DNA of 38,004 bases from Acidobacteriota bacterium (GTDB lineage: Bacteria > Acidobacteriota > Terriglobia > Terriglobales > Acidobacteriaceae): the NCBI GenBank assembly GCA_013288805.1, contig JABDBE010000025.1, forward strand, positions 1 to 38,004, given 5' to 3'. Within the stretch, counting starts at the first letter, position 1. Every line of letters starts with the position of its first letter. The notes under the pieces were generated by a model. It was not told the origin of the DNA. It ran no database searches and worked only from the letters and a program-made list of their open reading frames with translations. The position numbers and the translations under genes were made by a program. Below are positions 1 to 8,478 of this stretch, in pieces.

Positions 1-177
1 CCTGGTGGCTATTCGTGCTCAACCACTCCAATCTACACAAAAAGCACGGGGACGCCGGCGAATGGCGTATGTGCACAGAATGGTGTTGATTTTCGGCAGA
101 AGCTAAAAAAATCAGCACGAACTCTCGAGTAAAAGCAGGGCTGACGAGTCCGATTGTCCGCCTCGTAACAATTTGGA

Positions 178-220
178 TGCCCCTCCGCAGAGCCTTCGCT
201 CTGATCGAGGGGCATTTTAG
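178..220 (+). terminator. Intrinsic terminator-like hairpin
   Basis: An 8-bp perfect stem (TGCCCCTC at 178-185 with GAGGGGCA at 207-214) encloses a second 5-bp stem (CAGAG at 188-192 with CTCTG at 199-203) and is followed by ATTTTAG. This is the shape of a rho-independent terminator for a plus-strand transcript entering from the left of the window. Nothing that looks like a gene is seen in bases 1-177, so the transcript it ends is unknown. Confidence 0.7.
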
Positions 221-277
221 TTTTGGGGTCGTGTGAGCGGGTGGATTGATTGCTTTCTTGGCGGATCCGGGCCTAGA

Positions 278-381
278 CACGCCGTGGATAACACAGCGGC
301 CTTGTCGATGGATCCGCTGGTTGAAACCGTTCTAGTGGTCGACGCGGTCAATGCTTCCTTGTCGAAGGTATATGTGGAACA
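278..381 (+). pseudogene. Relic of a vWFA-family (acidobacterial) gene
   Basis: The translated stretch from about 278 reads HAVDNT, then DP.VE, then VLVVDAVNAS. It matches the intact vWFA-type protein encoded at 2253-3386 (bases 2544-2647) colinearly and without gaps: about 20 of 27 residues agree at the start, and roughly four fifths of the bases over the first 83 positions. After about base 381 the resemblance stops and the frame runs into unrelated sequence, ending at 496. There is no signal peptide and no rest of the domain, so this is best read as a short gene remnant left by duplication or deletion. Bases 1-455 hold no other gene that I can support. Confidence 0.65.
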
Positions 382-455
382 CGCCTCCGACCTGACTTAT
401 GATTGGTCTCGCAGGACGTCCAATCTGCTACGAGGTTCGGCTAGCTGGAGAGTTC

Positions 456-2084
456 ATGAATTGCAACGGTTGCGGCGTCGAACTCGATCCTTCTGAAGAA
501 CAGGTCAACGCTTCGGTTGACCAGATTCTACAAACTTCCCTCAAGGACGCCGAAAAGAGAGCAGGCGTTTGCCCGCTCTGTGGTCACTCCAAAGAAGTAC
601 CTTACTCGCATCGCAAGACCGTGATCTTCGGAGTGTTGCTAGCGTGCTTGCTCGTCAGCATCGCTGCCGGGATCGTTGTCTACAGATCGCGACAGACACA
701 ACGCAAGGCGGCGGCCAATGAGGCTGTTGTGCGGATGTCGACCAACGCAGACATAGCCAAGCTTCTGGGAACTCCTATCAGCATCGCGCCTGGGCTGCAA
801 GGAGAGATCAAGCAGGACGAGACCGGATGGAGGGAAGCACATCTTACGATTCCCGTGCATGGCCCCTTAGGAGATGCGACGGCGCGTATCATTGGCGGCC
901 GAGGAGCGGGTCCGTGGGTGTTCACTACTTTCGAAGTGGATTTTGAGAAGCAACATCAGAAAATGGACCTCGTGTCAGGGCGCGTGGTCGAGTACGATCC
1001 CTACGCCTACGTCGACGTCCACACGCAAACCGCAGTGGTGCCAGAGTACGTCAACACGGTTGCGGCTGAACCACGCTTTGACGGCGATTTTCCTTGTGTG
1101 TTCGCGTCAGTAAGTGGGGGCAACGCGGTTCCGCAGTTCGGGAAATGTGCCATGCCGACCCAACACGCCGGGGCCATCGATCGCTTCGAGGTTGATCTCC
1201 GTAACGGTAACTTTGTCATGCGTCAGTCGGACTTGTACCTCAATGATGTCTTTGAGGTTCCTCTCACGCGCTCGTACCGTTCCCACGATTGGGTGTCCGC
1301 CAATCCCGTGCATGCTTTTGGTCGGAACGCGAATCATCCTTTCGACATTGCTCCGATCGGCACGAGAAATCCCTACACCTATCAGATGATTGTTCTTGAA
1401 GATGGCGACTTCCTATACTTCGATCGCGTGTCAAAAGGCGCAGGCTACGCTGATTCCGTGTTCCAGCACACCGAGACTTCCACCAGGTTTTATAAAGCCA
1501 CGACTAGTTGGAATGGCAACGGCTGGACCACGAGACTTGCCGATGGTTCTGAGATTCGCTTTCCGGAGTCTTATAACGCCAAGAACCTGGCACAAGGCGC
1601 ACCCATGGAGATGAGAGATGCCGCGGGCGACCGCCTAGAACTTCGCCGAGACCCAAAGCGGAATTTGCAAGAAATCAGGACGCCGCACGGACATGGGATG
1701 ACGTTCAGCTACGACGATCTTTCGCGCATCAAGCACGCTCAGGACGACGCAGGCCATTGGGCACGGTATGAGTACAACTCTGACGGAATGCTGACAGCTT
1801 CTATCTTCTCGTCTGGCCGCGAGAGGCACTACGACTACGGTGGAGCGTTAATGACCAAGGTTTCGGATGAAAACGGGCGCATTCTGGTCCACAATTGGTA
1901 TCACTCAGGGCTCGTGATCCAGCAAGAATTTGCAAATGGAGCGGTCTATCAGTACGCCTACGACTGGGCTCCCGATCGATACTATCCCGACAAGGTTGTG
2001 GTCACGCTGCCAGATTCTACGAGACGAGAAGTGCACGTGGCCGATTCAGTCCCGGAATTTGTCAAGAACTATCATCATCGGTAA
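456..2084 (+). CDS. Zinc-ribbon, membrane-anchored RHS-repeat protein
   Basis: The protein has 542 residues from the ATG at 456, which has GGAGAG just upstream; an in-frame ATG at 399 would add 19 unconvincing residues. Residues 1-45 carry two Cys-x2-Cys pairs (C3/C6 and C39/C42), as in a small zinc ribbon. A single hydrophobic segment at about 54-76 probably anchors it in the inner membrane. From about residue 239 it resembles the DUF6531-type N-terminal region of RHS proteins (FEVDLRNGNFVMRQSDLYL, then PLTRSYRS). Residues about 395-500 contain YD/RHS-like repeats such as FSYDDLSRI, YEYNSDGML and RHYDYGG. It is much shorter than full RHS toxins, lacks the DPxG-type core end and has no toxin tip. 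A role in surface display is inferred only from the family; the true function is unknown. It lies between the vWFA relic and the intact vWFA gene. Confidence 0.75.
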   Translation: MNCNGCGVELDPSEEQVNASVDQILQTSLKDAEKRAGVCPLCGHSKEVPYSHRKTVIFGVLLACLLVSIAAGIVVYRSRQTQRKAAANEAVVRMSTNADIAKLLGTPISIAPGLQGEIKQDETGWREAHLTIPVHGPLGDATARIIGGRGAGPWVFTTFEVDFEKQHQKMDLVSGRVVEYDPYAYVDVHTQTAVVPEYVNTVAAEPRFDGDFPCVFASVSGGNAVPQFGKCAMPTQHAGAIDRFEVDLRNGNFVMRQSDLYLNDVFEVPLTRSYRSHDWVSANPVHAFGRNANHPFDIAPIGTRNPYTYQMIVLEDGDFLYFDRVSKGAGYADSVFQHTETSTRFYKATTSWNGNGWTTRLADGSEIRFPESYNAKNLAQGAPMEMRDAAGDRLELRRDPKRNLQEIRTPHGHGMTFSYDDLSRIKHAQDDAGHWARYEYNSDGMLTASIFSSGRERHYDYGGALMTKVSDENGRILVHNWYHSGLVIQQEFANGAVYQYAYDWAPDRYYPDKVVVTLPDSTRREVHVADSVPEFVKNYHHR

Positions 2085-2252
2085 ACGCGATCGGGACGTG
2101 CCTTAGCCTTCGTTTCGACCAATCGTAGTCTGACAGAGGCTTTGTCTGAGCTGACATTGCTTTCCCGGGACACACGGGCCTAAACTTTCCTTTTGACGAC
2201 GCAGTAGCGCCACCCGCGTTGGGCGGAGAATTCGATGGCGAGGTGAGTCGGG

Positions 2253-3386
2253 ATGAGCCCCTTCCTTCGGTGGTTTCTTGTGCTGGTTCTGCCGTTGACT
2301 GCTGTATCGCAGCAAAACGCTCCTTCAACAACGCAAAGCGCCACGCCGTCACAGCAAAACACAGCGCCGCCCCAGCTCCAACCCCGCCCCGGCGGGCCGT
2401 CGCTTCCACCCCCGAGCACCACAGACCGGCAAATCACACTCGACGTGCAGGTGACGGACAAATCTGGCGTAGCCGTCCGCAGACTGCAAAAACAAGACTT
2501 CACTCTTCTCGACGATAAGCAGTCGAAAAACATTCTCTCATTTCACGCCGTGGACAACACGTCGGGCTCGCCTACGGACCCGCCGGTTGAAATCGTTCTG
2601 GTCGTCGACGCAGTCAATGCTTCCTTCCAGACGGTCAATTACGAACGAAATGAACTTAAGAAGTTTCTGCTCCAGAATGGAGGCAAGCTGGCCCTGCCGG
2701 TATCGCTGATCGTCTTTACCGACGCTGGAACGAAGATCCAGGACGGCTCCTCGCGCGACGGGAATGCTCTGTCGGCGCTCTACGATCAATACGAAACCGG
2801 ACTGCGGTCCATTAATCGATCTCAGGGATTCTATGGCGCAGCCGATCGGTTCGATCTCTCGATGAAAACCTTGACCTCGGTTATTGAGTACGAGAAGCCG
2901 CGACCGGGTAGAAAGCTCATGATTTGGTTCAGTCCGGGATGGCCCCTGCTTTCGGGACCGAACGTTGAGCTTTCCCAGAAAGGCCAGCAGCAGCTTTTCA
3001 GCACCATCGTCGCGGCCTCCACCGGGCTCAGGCAAGCCCGCATCACTCTCTATAGCGTTGACCCACTCGGTCTGTCGGATGCCGCTAGCGTTCGGATTTC
3101 GTATTACGAGGAATTCTTGAAAGGCATCACCTCCTCTAGCCGTGCGCTGCCCGGCAATCTGGGATTGCAAGTGCTTGTAGTTCAGAGTGGCGGACGCGTT
3201 TTCAATTCAAGTAACGACCTCACAACCGAGATCGCGCATTGTGTCGCAGATGCCGATGCTTTTTATGTCGTCTCGTTCGAGGCCGCTCGTGCGGATCAGG
3301 CGAATGAGTACCACTCCCTTGCGGTCACAATCGACAAGCCAGGAATCACAGCCAGAACGCGCACCGGCTACTACGCCCAGCCCTAA
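2253..3386 (+). CDS. vWFA-related acidobacterial secreted protein
   Basis: The protein has 377 residues. A signal peptide is visible (MSPFLRWFLVLVLPLTAVS, cleaved near residue 19-20), followed by a Pro/Gln/Ser-rich linker to about residue 60. A small beta domain follows (ITLDVQVTDKSGVAVRRLQK, then FTLLDDK), and then a von Willebrand A-like fold from about 110. Where classical vWA domains have the DxSxS metal site, this one reads DAVNAS, as I recall for the acidobacterial family (TIGR03436). The C-terminus ends in a second small beta domain with GYYAQP. GGCGAGGTGAG upstream supports this ATG. The family is abundant in Acidobacteria and its function is unknown; a secreted or periplasmic location is likely. 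A short relic of the same gene lies at 278-381. Confidence 0.85.
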   Translation: MSPFLRWFLVLVLPLTAVSQQNAPSTTQSATPSQQNTAPPQLQPRPGGPSLPPPSTTDRQITLDVQVTDKSGVAVRRLQKQDFTLLDDKQSKNILSFHAVDNTSGSPTDPPVEIVLVVDAVNASFQTVNYERNELKKFLLQNGGKLALPVSLIVFTDAGTKIQDGSSRDGNALSALYDQYETGLRSINRSQGFYGAADRFDLSMKTLTSVIEYEKPRPGRKLMIWFSPGWPLLSGPNVELSQKGQQQLFSTIVAASTGLRQARITLYSVDPLGLSDAASVRISYYEEFLKGITSSSRALPGNLGLQVLVVQSGGRVFNSSNDLTTEIAHCVADADAFYVVSFEAARADQANEYHSLAVTIDKPGITARTRTGYYAQP

Positions 3387-3767
3387 AGCCATACTTTTCC
3401 GCATTCCAAAGTCTTAGCTTCGCGTGCCAAAGTCCATCGCCAGGGAACACCTGCATGGGATTTGCACAGGAATTGGGAGTCACGGCCATCTTTTTTGGTT
3501 CAGCCCGCGTGCCATTTGCGGTAGGGTAGGGCAATACAAAAATTTAGGTATTCCCATTTTGGCAGTTCTAAGTTGCTGAAAGCAGGGGCTAGTGTATTTA
3601 CCGGGTTCTGGCGCCGTATGAGGAGCAGAGAGGGACACAACTGTGCTCCATAATAGGTTTCGACAAAGCACTTGTCGTCTCGTGGAATGCGTAAGTTTGG
3701 GTGCGGTGGGCAGCGCGCGTAGATCCTTCGCTTTGCTCTGGATGGCGGCGTTGACTTTGAGGATGCA
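3387..3767. other. 381-base gap before the EPS operon
   Basis: No convincing coding frame is seen here; the open frames on the minus strand have no recognisable domains and overlap the signal-peptide region of the next gene. The stretch must hold the promoter and leader of the following long operon, but no clear sigma-70 or sigma-54 box with correct spacing could be found. A T-run is present at about 3489-3495, with no strong hairpin before it. Confidence 0.5.
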
Positions 3768-4433
3768 ATGTCAGCGGGAGAACGGATGAGGGCGATGATC
3801 GCGATCGCAATTGCGATGCTGCTTGGGTCCGCGAGTGCGCCGGTCGCGGCGCAAAACGCTGCGCAGGGGAAAGAAAAGTCTGCGGCCGATCCGTCGCCCA
3901 GCCATGCCTCCTCCAACCAAGGAGCCGCCAGTCAACCCACGTCTGTGGCAGGGCCGAGCTATGTGATCGGCGCGGATGATGTGCTGCTGGTCTCGGTATG
4001 GAAGGAACCGGACCTCACGATTACGCTGCCGGTTCGTCCGGATGGAAACATTTCGATGCCTTTGTTGAATGACGTCCCGGCTGCGGGATTCTCGCCGACC
4101 CAACTGGCAGTTTCGATTACCGAGAAGCTAAAGAGATATGTCGCTGATCCGCGAGTAACCGTTATCGTCACCCAGATCAACAGCCAAAAAGTTTATGTTA
4201 CGGGAGAGGTGCTGCATACGGGAGCGATTCAACTGTTGCCGAACATGACAGTGCTGCAGGCGCTGGCCGACGCGGGTTTCACCCAGTTCGCGAACACCAA
4301 GGGCATTTATGTCTTGCGCGAGGAAAACGCGCGCCAGCAAAAAATCCCGGTAAATTACAAGCGCCTGGTCAAAGGCCAGGCCATCGACCAAAACATCATC
4401 CTCAAGCCAGGAGACACGATTGTTGTCCCATGA
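3768..4433 (+). CDS. Polysaccharide export protein, Wza/EpsE-like (Poly_export + SLBB)
   Basis: This 221-residue protein probably forms the periplasmic/outer-membrane export channel of the EPS system. An N-terminal signal sequence (about 7-27, ending APVAAQ) has no lipobox cysteine, unlike Wza. The Poly_export domain starts at YVIGADDVLLVSVWKEPDL (about 65-150). An SLBB domain begins at KVYVTGEVLHTGAIQL and ends at LKPGDTIVVP, right at the C-terminus. The length fits the short export proteins of exosortase-A-type EPS loci (TIGR03027-like). TGAGGA five bases before the ATG at 3768 supports this start, although an ATG at 3786 preceded by GGGAG is also plausible. It is the first gene of the long operon; the start of the next gene lies 10 bases after its stop. 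Confidence 0.88.
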   Translation: MSAGERMRAMIAIAIAMLLGSASAPVAAQNAAQGKEKSAADPSPSHASSNQGAASQPTSVAGPSYVIGADDVLLVSVWKEPDLTITLPVRPDGNISMPLLNDVPAAGFSPTQLAVSITEKLKRYVADPRVTVIVTQINSQKVYVTGEVLHTGAIQLLPNMTVLQALADAGFTQFANTKGIYVLREENARQQKIPVNYKRLVKGQAIDQNIILKPGDTIVVP

Positions 4434-4443
4434 GGAACATGCG

Positions 4444-5895
4444 ATGAAGCGAAACGCGCTGAGGTGGATATCGATCGGGGTGATGATCAGTTTCAGCTTG
4501 ACCCTAACCGTCCGGGCGCAAAGCGACAGCAGCCAAAGTGGACAAGCGTCGAGCGCAGCCGGGACAGCTCCAGACAGCCAGGACAACTCGTCGGCCCAAT
4601 CTCCTGACAATCCGCCGATCTCTGGTCTCGATCAACCGTCCTTAGGTGCCCGATTTCCGACGCGCAGCTTCCTGGTTCCGGGAGCGCATATAAGCGAAGC
4701 TCTAGACACGAACGCGGGGGAAAGCTCGGGAAGTTCGGCCGTTACTGGAGTGACGCGGGCGCTGGGTAGCCTCATGCTGCAGAAGATTGGCGGCCGCTTT
4801 GAGACCGCTCTCGACTACGTTGGCGGGGTTGCCTTTTACAGCGGGATCAGCCCCAGCGTCAGCCAGATCCAACAGTTCGACGCCGAGGAGAAAATTCTCT
4901 GGCGTAGCGGCGTGTTAACACTTCGAGACCGGTTCAGTTATCTGCCCGAAGGATCGTTCGGGTTCGGCGCTTACGGAGAGTCAGGAGCCTACAACCTGGG
5001 CTTGGGCGGAATTGGATATGTCGGCGGAACTCTGGGCCAGGGGCTGGGCGGACTGTTTGGCTTGGGCGAGTTCGGCAGTCTGGGCCAAGCGCCTCGTATC
5101 GACAATTTATCGGTTGCGGATGTGGTTCAGAGCTTGTCGGCACGTTCGTCGATCACAGCGGCCGGTGGGTATGACATTGTACACTTCACGAATAATACGG
5201 CGAACTTTGTCGACAGCAACCAGATCACGGCCCAGGTCGGGTACGATTACCAACTGAGCCGACGGAGCCAGCTTGCAGTGATTTACGGATTTCAGGATTT
5301 TCAATATCCCAACATTCCGGGAAGTTCGTTCAACACGCAGGTAGTGAACTTCATGTATGGCTACCGCATTTCCGGACGGATGGACTTTTTGATCGGCGCG
5401 GGGCCTCAGTTCACGTTTATTCATAACTCTCCTTTATTTGGGGGCTCGAGCGATCGGATTACGGCAAGCGTTCGCGGGATGTTGAGGTACCGTTTTCCAC
5501 GCACCTCGATTGGAATTTACTTTGATCGCTACGACTCCAGCGGATCGGGCTACTTTGCGGGAGCTGTCAGCAACGTGGCGCGCTTTTCGGTTTCCCGTCC
5601 CCTAACCCGTTTGTGGAGCGCGACTGCGGATATTGGCTACGCTTACAGTAGCGCGTTGCAGCCTAGTCTGACGGGTCCGCTCTCAGCTTCCACCACTTCG
5701 TTTCAGTACGTGTATGCGGGGGTGGCCGTGCATCGTCCGTTGGGAAAGCACTTCGCTTTGTTTTTCAGTTATCAATACAACGATCTTTGGTTTAATGGCT
5801 CCTCCTGCAATACGGGAGGAGTCTGCGGCTCAGTGCCGCGAAATGTGGCGGCCGTCGGTTTGGATTGGAATCCTCGACCGATCCGGCTCGATTGA
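4444..5895 (+). CDS. Outer-membrane beta-barrel protein of the EPS operon
   Basis: The protein has 483 residues from the ATG at 4444 (GAGGA upstream); the frame also opens at 4420 inside the previous gene. It has a signal peptide (MKRNALRWISIGVMISFSLTLTVRAQ) and a low-complexity Ser/Gln/Asp linker. The rest of the chain has alternating polar and aromatic residues typical of amphipathic beta strands, for example QVGYDYQLSRRSQLAVIYGF and FALFFSYQYNDLWF. A Gly-rich loop occurs at about 175-215. The distribution suggests a large outer-membrane barrel. It sits between the export protein and the chain-length protein, as do the uncharacterised barrel proteins of exosortase-A-linked EPS loci, so a role in carrying the polymer through the outer membrane is reasonable. 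That role is inference. Confidence 0.75.
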   Translation: MKRNALRWISIGVMISFSLTLTVRAQSDSSQSGQASSAAGTAPDSQDNSSAQSPDNPPISGLDQPSLGARFPTRSFLVPGAHISEALDTNAGESSGSSAVTGVTRALGSLMLQKIGGRFETALDYVGGVAFYSGISPSVSQIQQFDAEEKILWRSGVLTLRDRFSYLPEGSFGFGAYGESGAYNLGLGGIGYVGGTLGQGLGGLFGLGEFGSLGQAPRIDNLSVADVVQSLSARSSITAAGGYDIVHFTNNTANFVDSNQITAQVGYDYQLSRRSQLAVIYGFQDFQYPNIPGSSFNTQVVNFMYGYRISGRMDFLIGAGPQFTFIHNSPLFGGSSDRITASVRGMLRYRFPRTSIGIYFDRYDSSGSGYFAGAVSNVARFSVSRPLTRLWSATADIGYAYSSALQPSLTGPLSASTTSFQYVYAGVAVHRPLGKHFALFFSYQYNDLWFNGSSCNTGGVCGSVPRNVAAVGLDWNPRPIRLD

Positions 5896-5935
5896 CTCTG
5901 TTTTTGCGCGGGGGCAGTGGGAATGGGACATCGGA

Positions 5936-7510
5936 ATGATTGAAAATCGCGAATTGAGCATGGACGATTATCTAGCGATGTTGCGCCGGCGTCTGAAAAT
6001 TATTCTCATTCCGGCGCTGCTGGCGACGCTTGCCGGCTTCGCGATTTCTTTTGCATTCGCACCCCGGTACACTTCGCAGTCCCTGATCCTGGTAGAGACG
6101 CAAAAGGTCCCCGAAGGCTACGTTCAGCCCGTAGTCACTGAAGATATCGTGCAACGCATCGCGACCATGGAGCAGCAAGTGCTCAGCCAGAAAGAATTAG
6201 ACGCGATGGTCGAACGCCTCGGCTTAGCGAAAGGCCGGAGCGCGGAAGAGGCGATCGACGACATACGAGAGGAGGTTCGGAAGAATCCCTTGATCGAATG
6301 GGTGTCTCCGGACTCCGCCGCAGTCAAGCAACACAGGCCCGGACAAAACGATATCCCCGGTTTTTACGTCAACTACACGGCCAGTAACCCTCAGGAAGCG
6401 CAACAGATTTGCACCGAGCTTACGTCCATGCTGCTGGCGGAAAACTTGAAGACCCGCGAGCAGGTGGCACAGAGCACGACGGATTTCCTCGCTCGTCAAG
6501 TCGATTTGGCCAAGCATGACTTGGACAACCAGGACGCCAAGATGGCCGCCTTCAAGAAACAGTACATGGGCCAATTGCCCGGCGACGAAGAGAACACGAT
6601 GAAGCTGCTGGCGGGATTGAACTCCCAACTCGATGCTTATACCCAAGCATTGAATCGCGCCGAGCAGGATCGAGCGTATGCGCAATCCTTGCTGTCGCAG
6701 CAGTTGGCGGCGTGGAGTTCCTCGCAGACCTCGATGAATCCCGAGAACCTGCAAAAGCAATTGGCCGACCTGCAAACCCAACTGATTAGTTTGCAGGCGC
6801 GGTATACCGACGACCATCCCGATGTGGTAAAGACCAAGAATGACATCGCCGAACTGAAGCGCAAGTTGAACGAAATGAACTCGGCGACTGCGCCGGATGC
6901 AGGAAATACAGACAAGGGAAGCGCATCGGAGCCGCCGGAGATCAAGCAATTGCGATTGCAGATACATCAGTACGATCAGTCCATCGCTCAGGCGACGCGG
7001 GAACAGAAACTGCTGCAGGATCAGATTAAGACTTATCAAGGCCGGCTCTCGCTCAGTCCCGGCGTCGAAGAACAGTACAAGGCGTTGATGCGGGATTATG
7101 AAACCGCACAGAAGTTTTACAATGATTTGCTCGCCAAGAAGAACGAATCGGAAATGCAGACTGATATGGAGCGCCGGCAGCAGGGCGAGCAAATGAGTTT
7201 GCTGAATCCCGCCAACCCTCCCGACTCGCCGAGTTTTCCCAATCGATTGTTGTTTGCCGGGGGAGGCTTGGCCGCCGGGCTGACGTTTGGACTCGGCCTG
7301 GCAATTTGGCTGGAAGTGCGGGACAAATCGATCCGTGACGAGCGCGACGTGGTGGCTGCTCTGGAAATGCCGATGCTGGTATCGGTGCCGTGGATCGATG
7401 AGAAAATGTCCAAGCGCAACGGTTACGGAAAGCCACGGAGTGATTCGAAGCAAGCTTTGCAGAGCAAGAGTGAAGAAGACAAGCGAGAAGCGGTAGAGGT
7501 TAAGAGCTGA
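5936..7510 (+). CDS. Polysaccharide chain-length determinant / co-polymerase (Wzz/GumC-like)
   Basis: The protein has 524 residues from the ATG at 5936 (MIENRELSMDDYLAMLRRR); the open frame extends back to 5714 inside the barrel gene, but those residues look non-coding. It has a Wzz domain with a first transmembrane helix at about 22-42 and a long periplasmic coiled-coil region (about 165-415, rich in Gln, Leu, Lys and Asp). The proline-rich motif NPPDSPSFPNR comes just before the second transmembrane helix (LLFAGGGLAAGLTFGLGLAI). A short basic cytoplasmic tail follows. No kinase domain is fused; the partner kinase is encoded at 8475. It resembles the exosortase-A-type family TIGR03007. It should set polymer length and link the cytoplasmic kinase to the export channel. 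Its stop codon overlaps the next start (TGATG). Confidence 0.9.
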   Translation: MIENRELSMDDYLAMLRRRLKIILIPALLATLAGFAISFAFAPRYTSQSLILVETQKVPEGYVQPVVTEDIVQRIATMEQQVLSQKELDAMVERLGLAKGRSAEEAIDDIREEVRKNPLIEWVSPDSAAVKQHRPGQNDIPGFYVNYTASNPQEAQQICTELTSMLLAENLKTREQVAQSTTDFLARQVDLAKHDLDNQDAKMAAFKKQYMGQLPGDEENTMKLLAGLNSQLDAYTQALNRAEQDRAYAQSLLSQQLAAWSSSQTSMNPENLQKQLADLQTQLISLQARYTDDHPDVVKTKNDIAELKRKLNEMNSATAPDAGNTDKGSASEPPEIKQLRLQIHQYDQSIAQATREQKLLQDQIKTYQGRLSLSPGVEEQYKALMRDYETAQKFYNDLLAKKNESEMQTDMERRQQGEQMSLLNPANPPDSPSFPNRLLFAGGGLAAGLTFGLGLAIWLEVRDKSIRDERDVVAALEMPMLVSVPWIDEKMSKRNGYGKPRSDSKQALQSKSEEDKREAVEVKS

Positions 7511-8478
7511 TGTACAAAGATTTTTTTGGACTGAAGGCCAATCCGTTTAACGTCAATCCGGACCCGCGTTACTTGTTTCTGACGCGGCACACGGAGGAAG
7601 CCCTGGCGTGCTTGACCTACGGCATCCAGAGCCGCAAGGGATTCGTCTTGCTGACCGGCGAGGTGGGCACTGGCAAGACCACGCTGCTCAATAAGCTAAT
7701 GGAGTGGCTCCGGGTGCAGCAGGTGGCGACGGCTTTCATCTTCAACTCGCAGATGAACGTGCCGCAGTTTCTGGAATACATGATGGCGGATTTCGGGATT
7801 CCATGCGATTCCAAATCGAAAAGCCAAATCCTGCTGAAGCTATACAACTGGCTGCTGGATCGTTATCGCGCGGGCGAAACTGCGGTGCTTATCGTGGATG
7901 AGGCGCAGAATCTTTCCGACGAAGTGTTGGAAGAAATTCGCTTAATGACGAACCTTGAGACTTTCACCGAGAAGTTGCTTCAGATCGTCGTTGTCGGACA
8001 GCCGGAGCTGGAACAAAAGTTGAAGCAACCGAATCTGCGGCAACTGCGGCAGCGGCTGACTCTGCGAGCCAAGACGCATCCGTTAACTCTGGAAGAGACC
8101 AGGGCCTACGTGGCACAACGGCTGCGGATTGCAGGATCAAATGGGCAACAGATATTTGATCCTGAAGCGCTGGCGCTCATTCATCGATACTCGGCGGGGA
8201 TTCCGCGCGTGGTGAATCTGATTTGCGAGCACTGTTTGGTGAGCGCCTTCGTGGATCACGAAAAAGTAATCCGAAGCAGTGTGGTGGAGGCAGTAGCACG
8301 AGATTTTGATTTGGGCGAAACCAGCATCTCGAACAAGGCAGCAACTGCGCAGCCAACCGTGCTCACCACCCCGTCGGGAGAAAAGCTCGATCTGGTGGCA
8401 GCGCTCAAGACCCTGGTGACCCTGGCGGACCGTCTGCGAGAGTCCGAGCAAGAAGCCGCTAAGGAAAGGAAGCTGTGA
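7510..8478 (+). CDS. AAA ATPase, GspA/ExeA-like (EPS-associated)
   Basis: This 322-residue protein starts MYKDFFGLKANPFNVNPDP, as is usual for the ExeA/GspA group of AAA ATPases. The Walker A motif is GEVGTGKTT (about 50-58) and the Walker B motif is VLIVDEAQNL (about 127-136). A sensor-like motif VVVGQPELE follows, then an arginine-rich segment (RQLRQRLTLRAK) and a winged-helix-like C-terminal part. In exosortase-A-type EPS loci a closely similar ATPase (TIGR03015) lies between the Wzz-like gene and the tyrosine kinase, exactly as here. It has no transmembrane segment, unlike GspA, so it is probably cytoplasmic. Its exact task is unknown; energising or assembling the export machinery is the usual suggestion. 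Start and stop overlap both neighbours, indicating translational coupling. Confidence 0.88.
   Translation: MYKDFFGLKANPFNVNPDPRYLFLTRHTEEALACLTYGIQSRKGFVLLTGEVGTGKTTLLNKLMEWLRVQQVATAFIFNSQMNVPQFLEYMMADFGIPCDSKSKSQILLKLYNWLLDRYRAGETAVLIVDEAQNLSDEVLEEIRLMTNLETFTEKLLQIVVVGQPELEQKLKQPNLRQLRQRLTLRAKTHPLTLEETRAYVAQRLRIAGSNGQQIFDPEALALIHRYSAGIPRVVNLICEHCLVSAFVDHEKVIRSSVVEAVARDFDLGETSISNKAATAQPTVLTTPSGEKLDLVAALKTLVTLADRLRESEQEAAKERKL

Noticed and set aside
141-175. Hammerhead-like core CTGACGA
   Set aside because: The sequence fits CUGANGA, but no GAAA core segment follows a paired stem, so a hammerhead ribozyme is not supported.
2538-3170. A 210-residue minus-strand open frame
   Set aside because: It is antisense to the vWFA-type gene, with no motif of its own.
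3559-3578. Sigma-54-like promoter (TTGGCAG ... GTTGCTG)
   Set aside because: The GG and GC elements are separated by 12 bases rather than the required 10.
5714-5935. N-terminal extension of the Wzz-like protein
   Set aside because: These residues overlap the barrel gene in another frame and do not look like a Wzz start; MIENRELSMDDYL fits better.
6224-7453. A 409-residue open frame on the minus strand inside the Wzz-like gene
   Set aside because: It has no recognisable domain and is antisense to a clear coiled-coil chain-length protein; it arises from the codon bias of the real gene.
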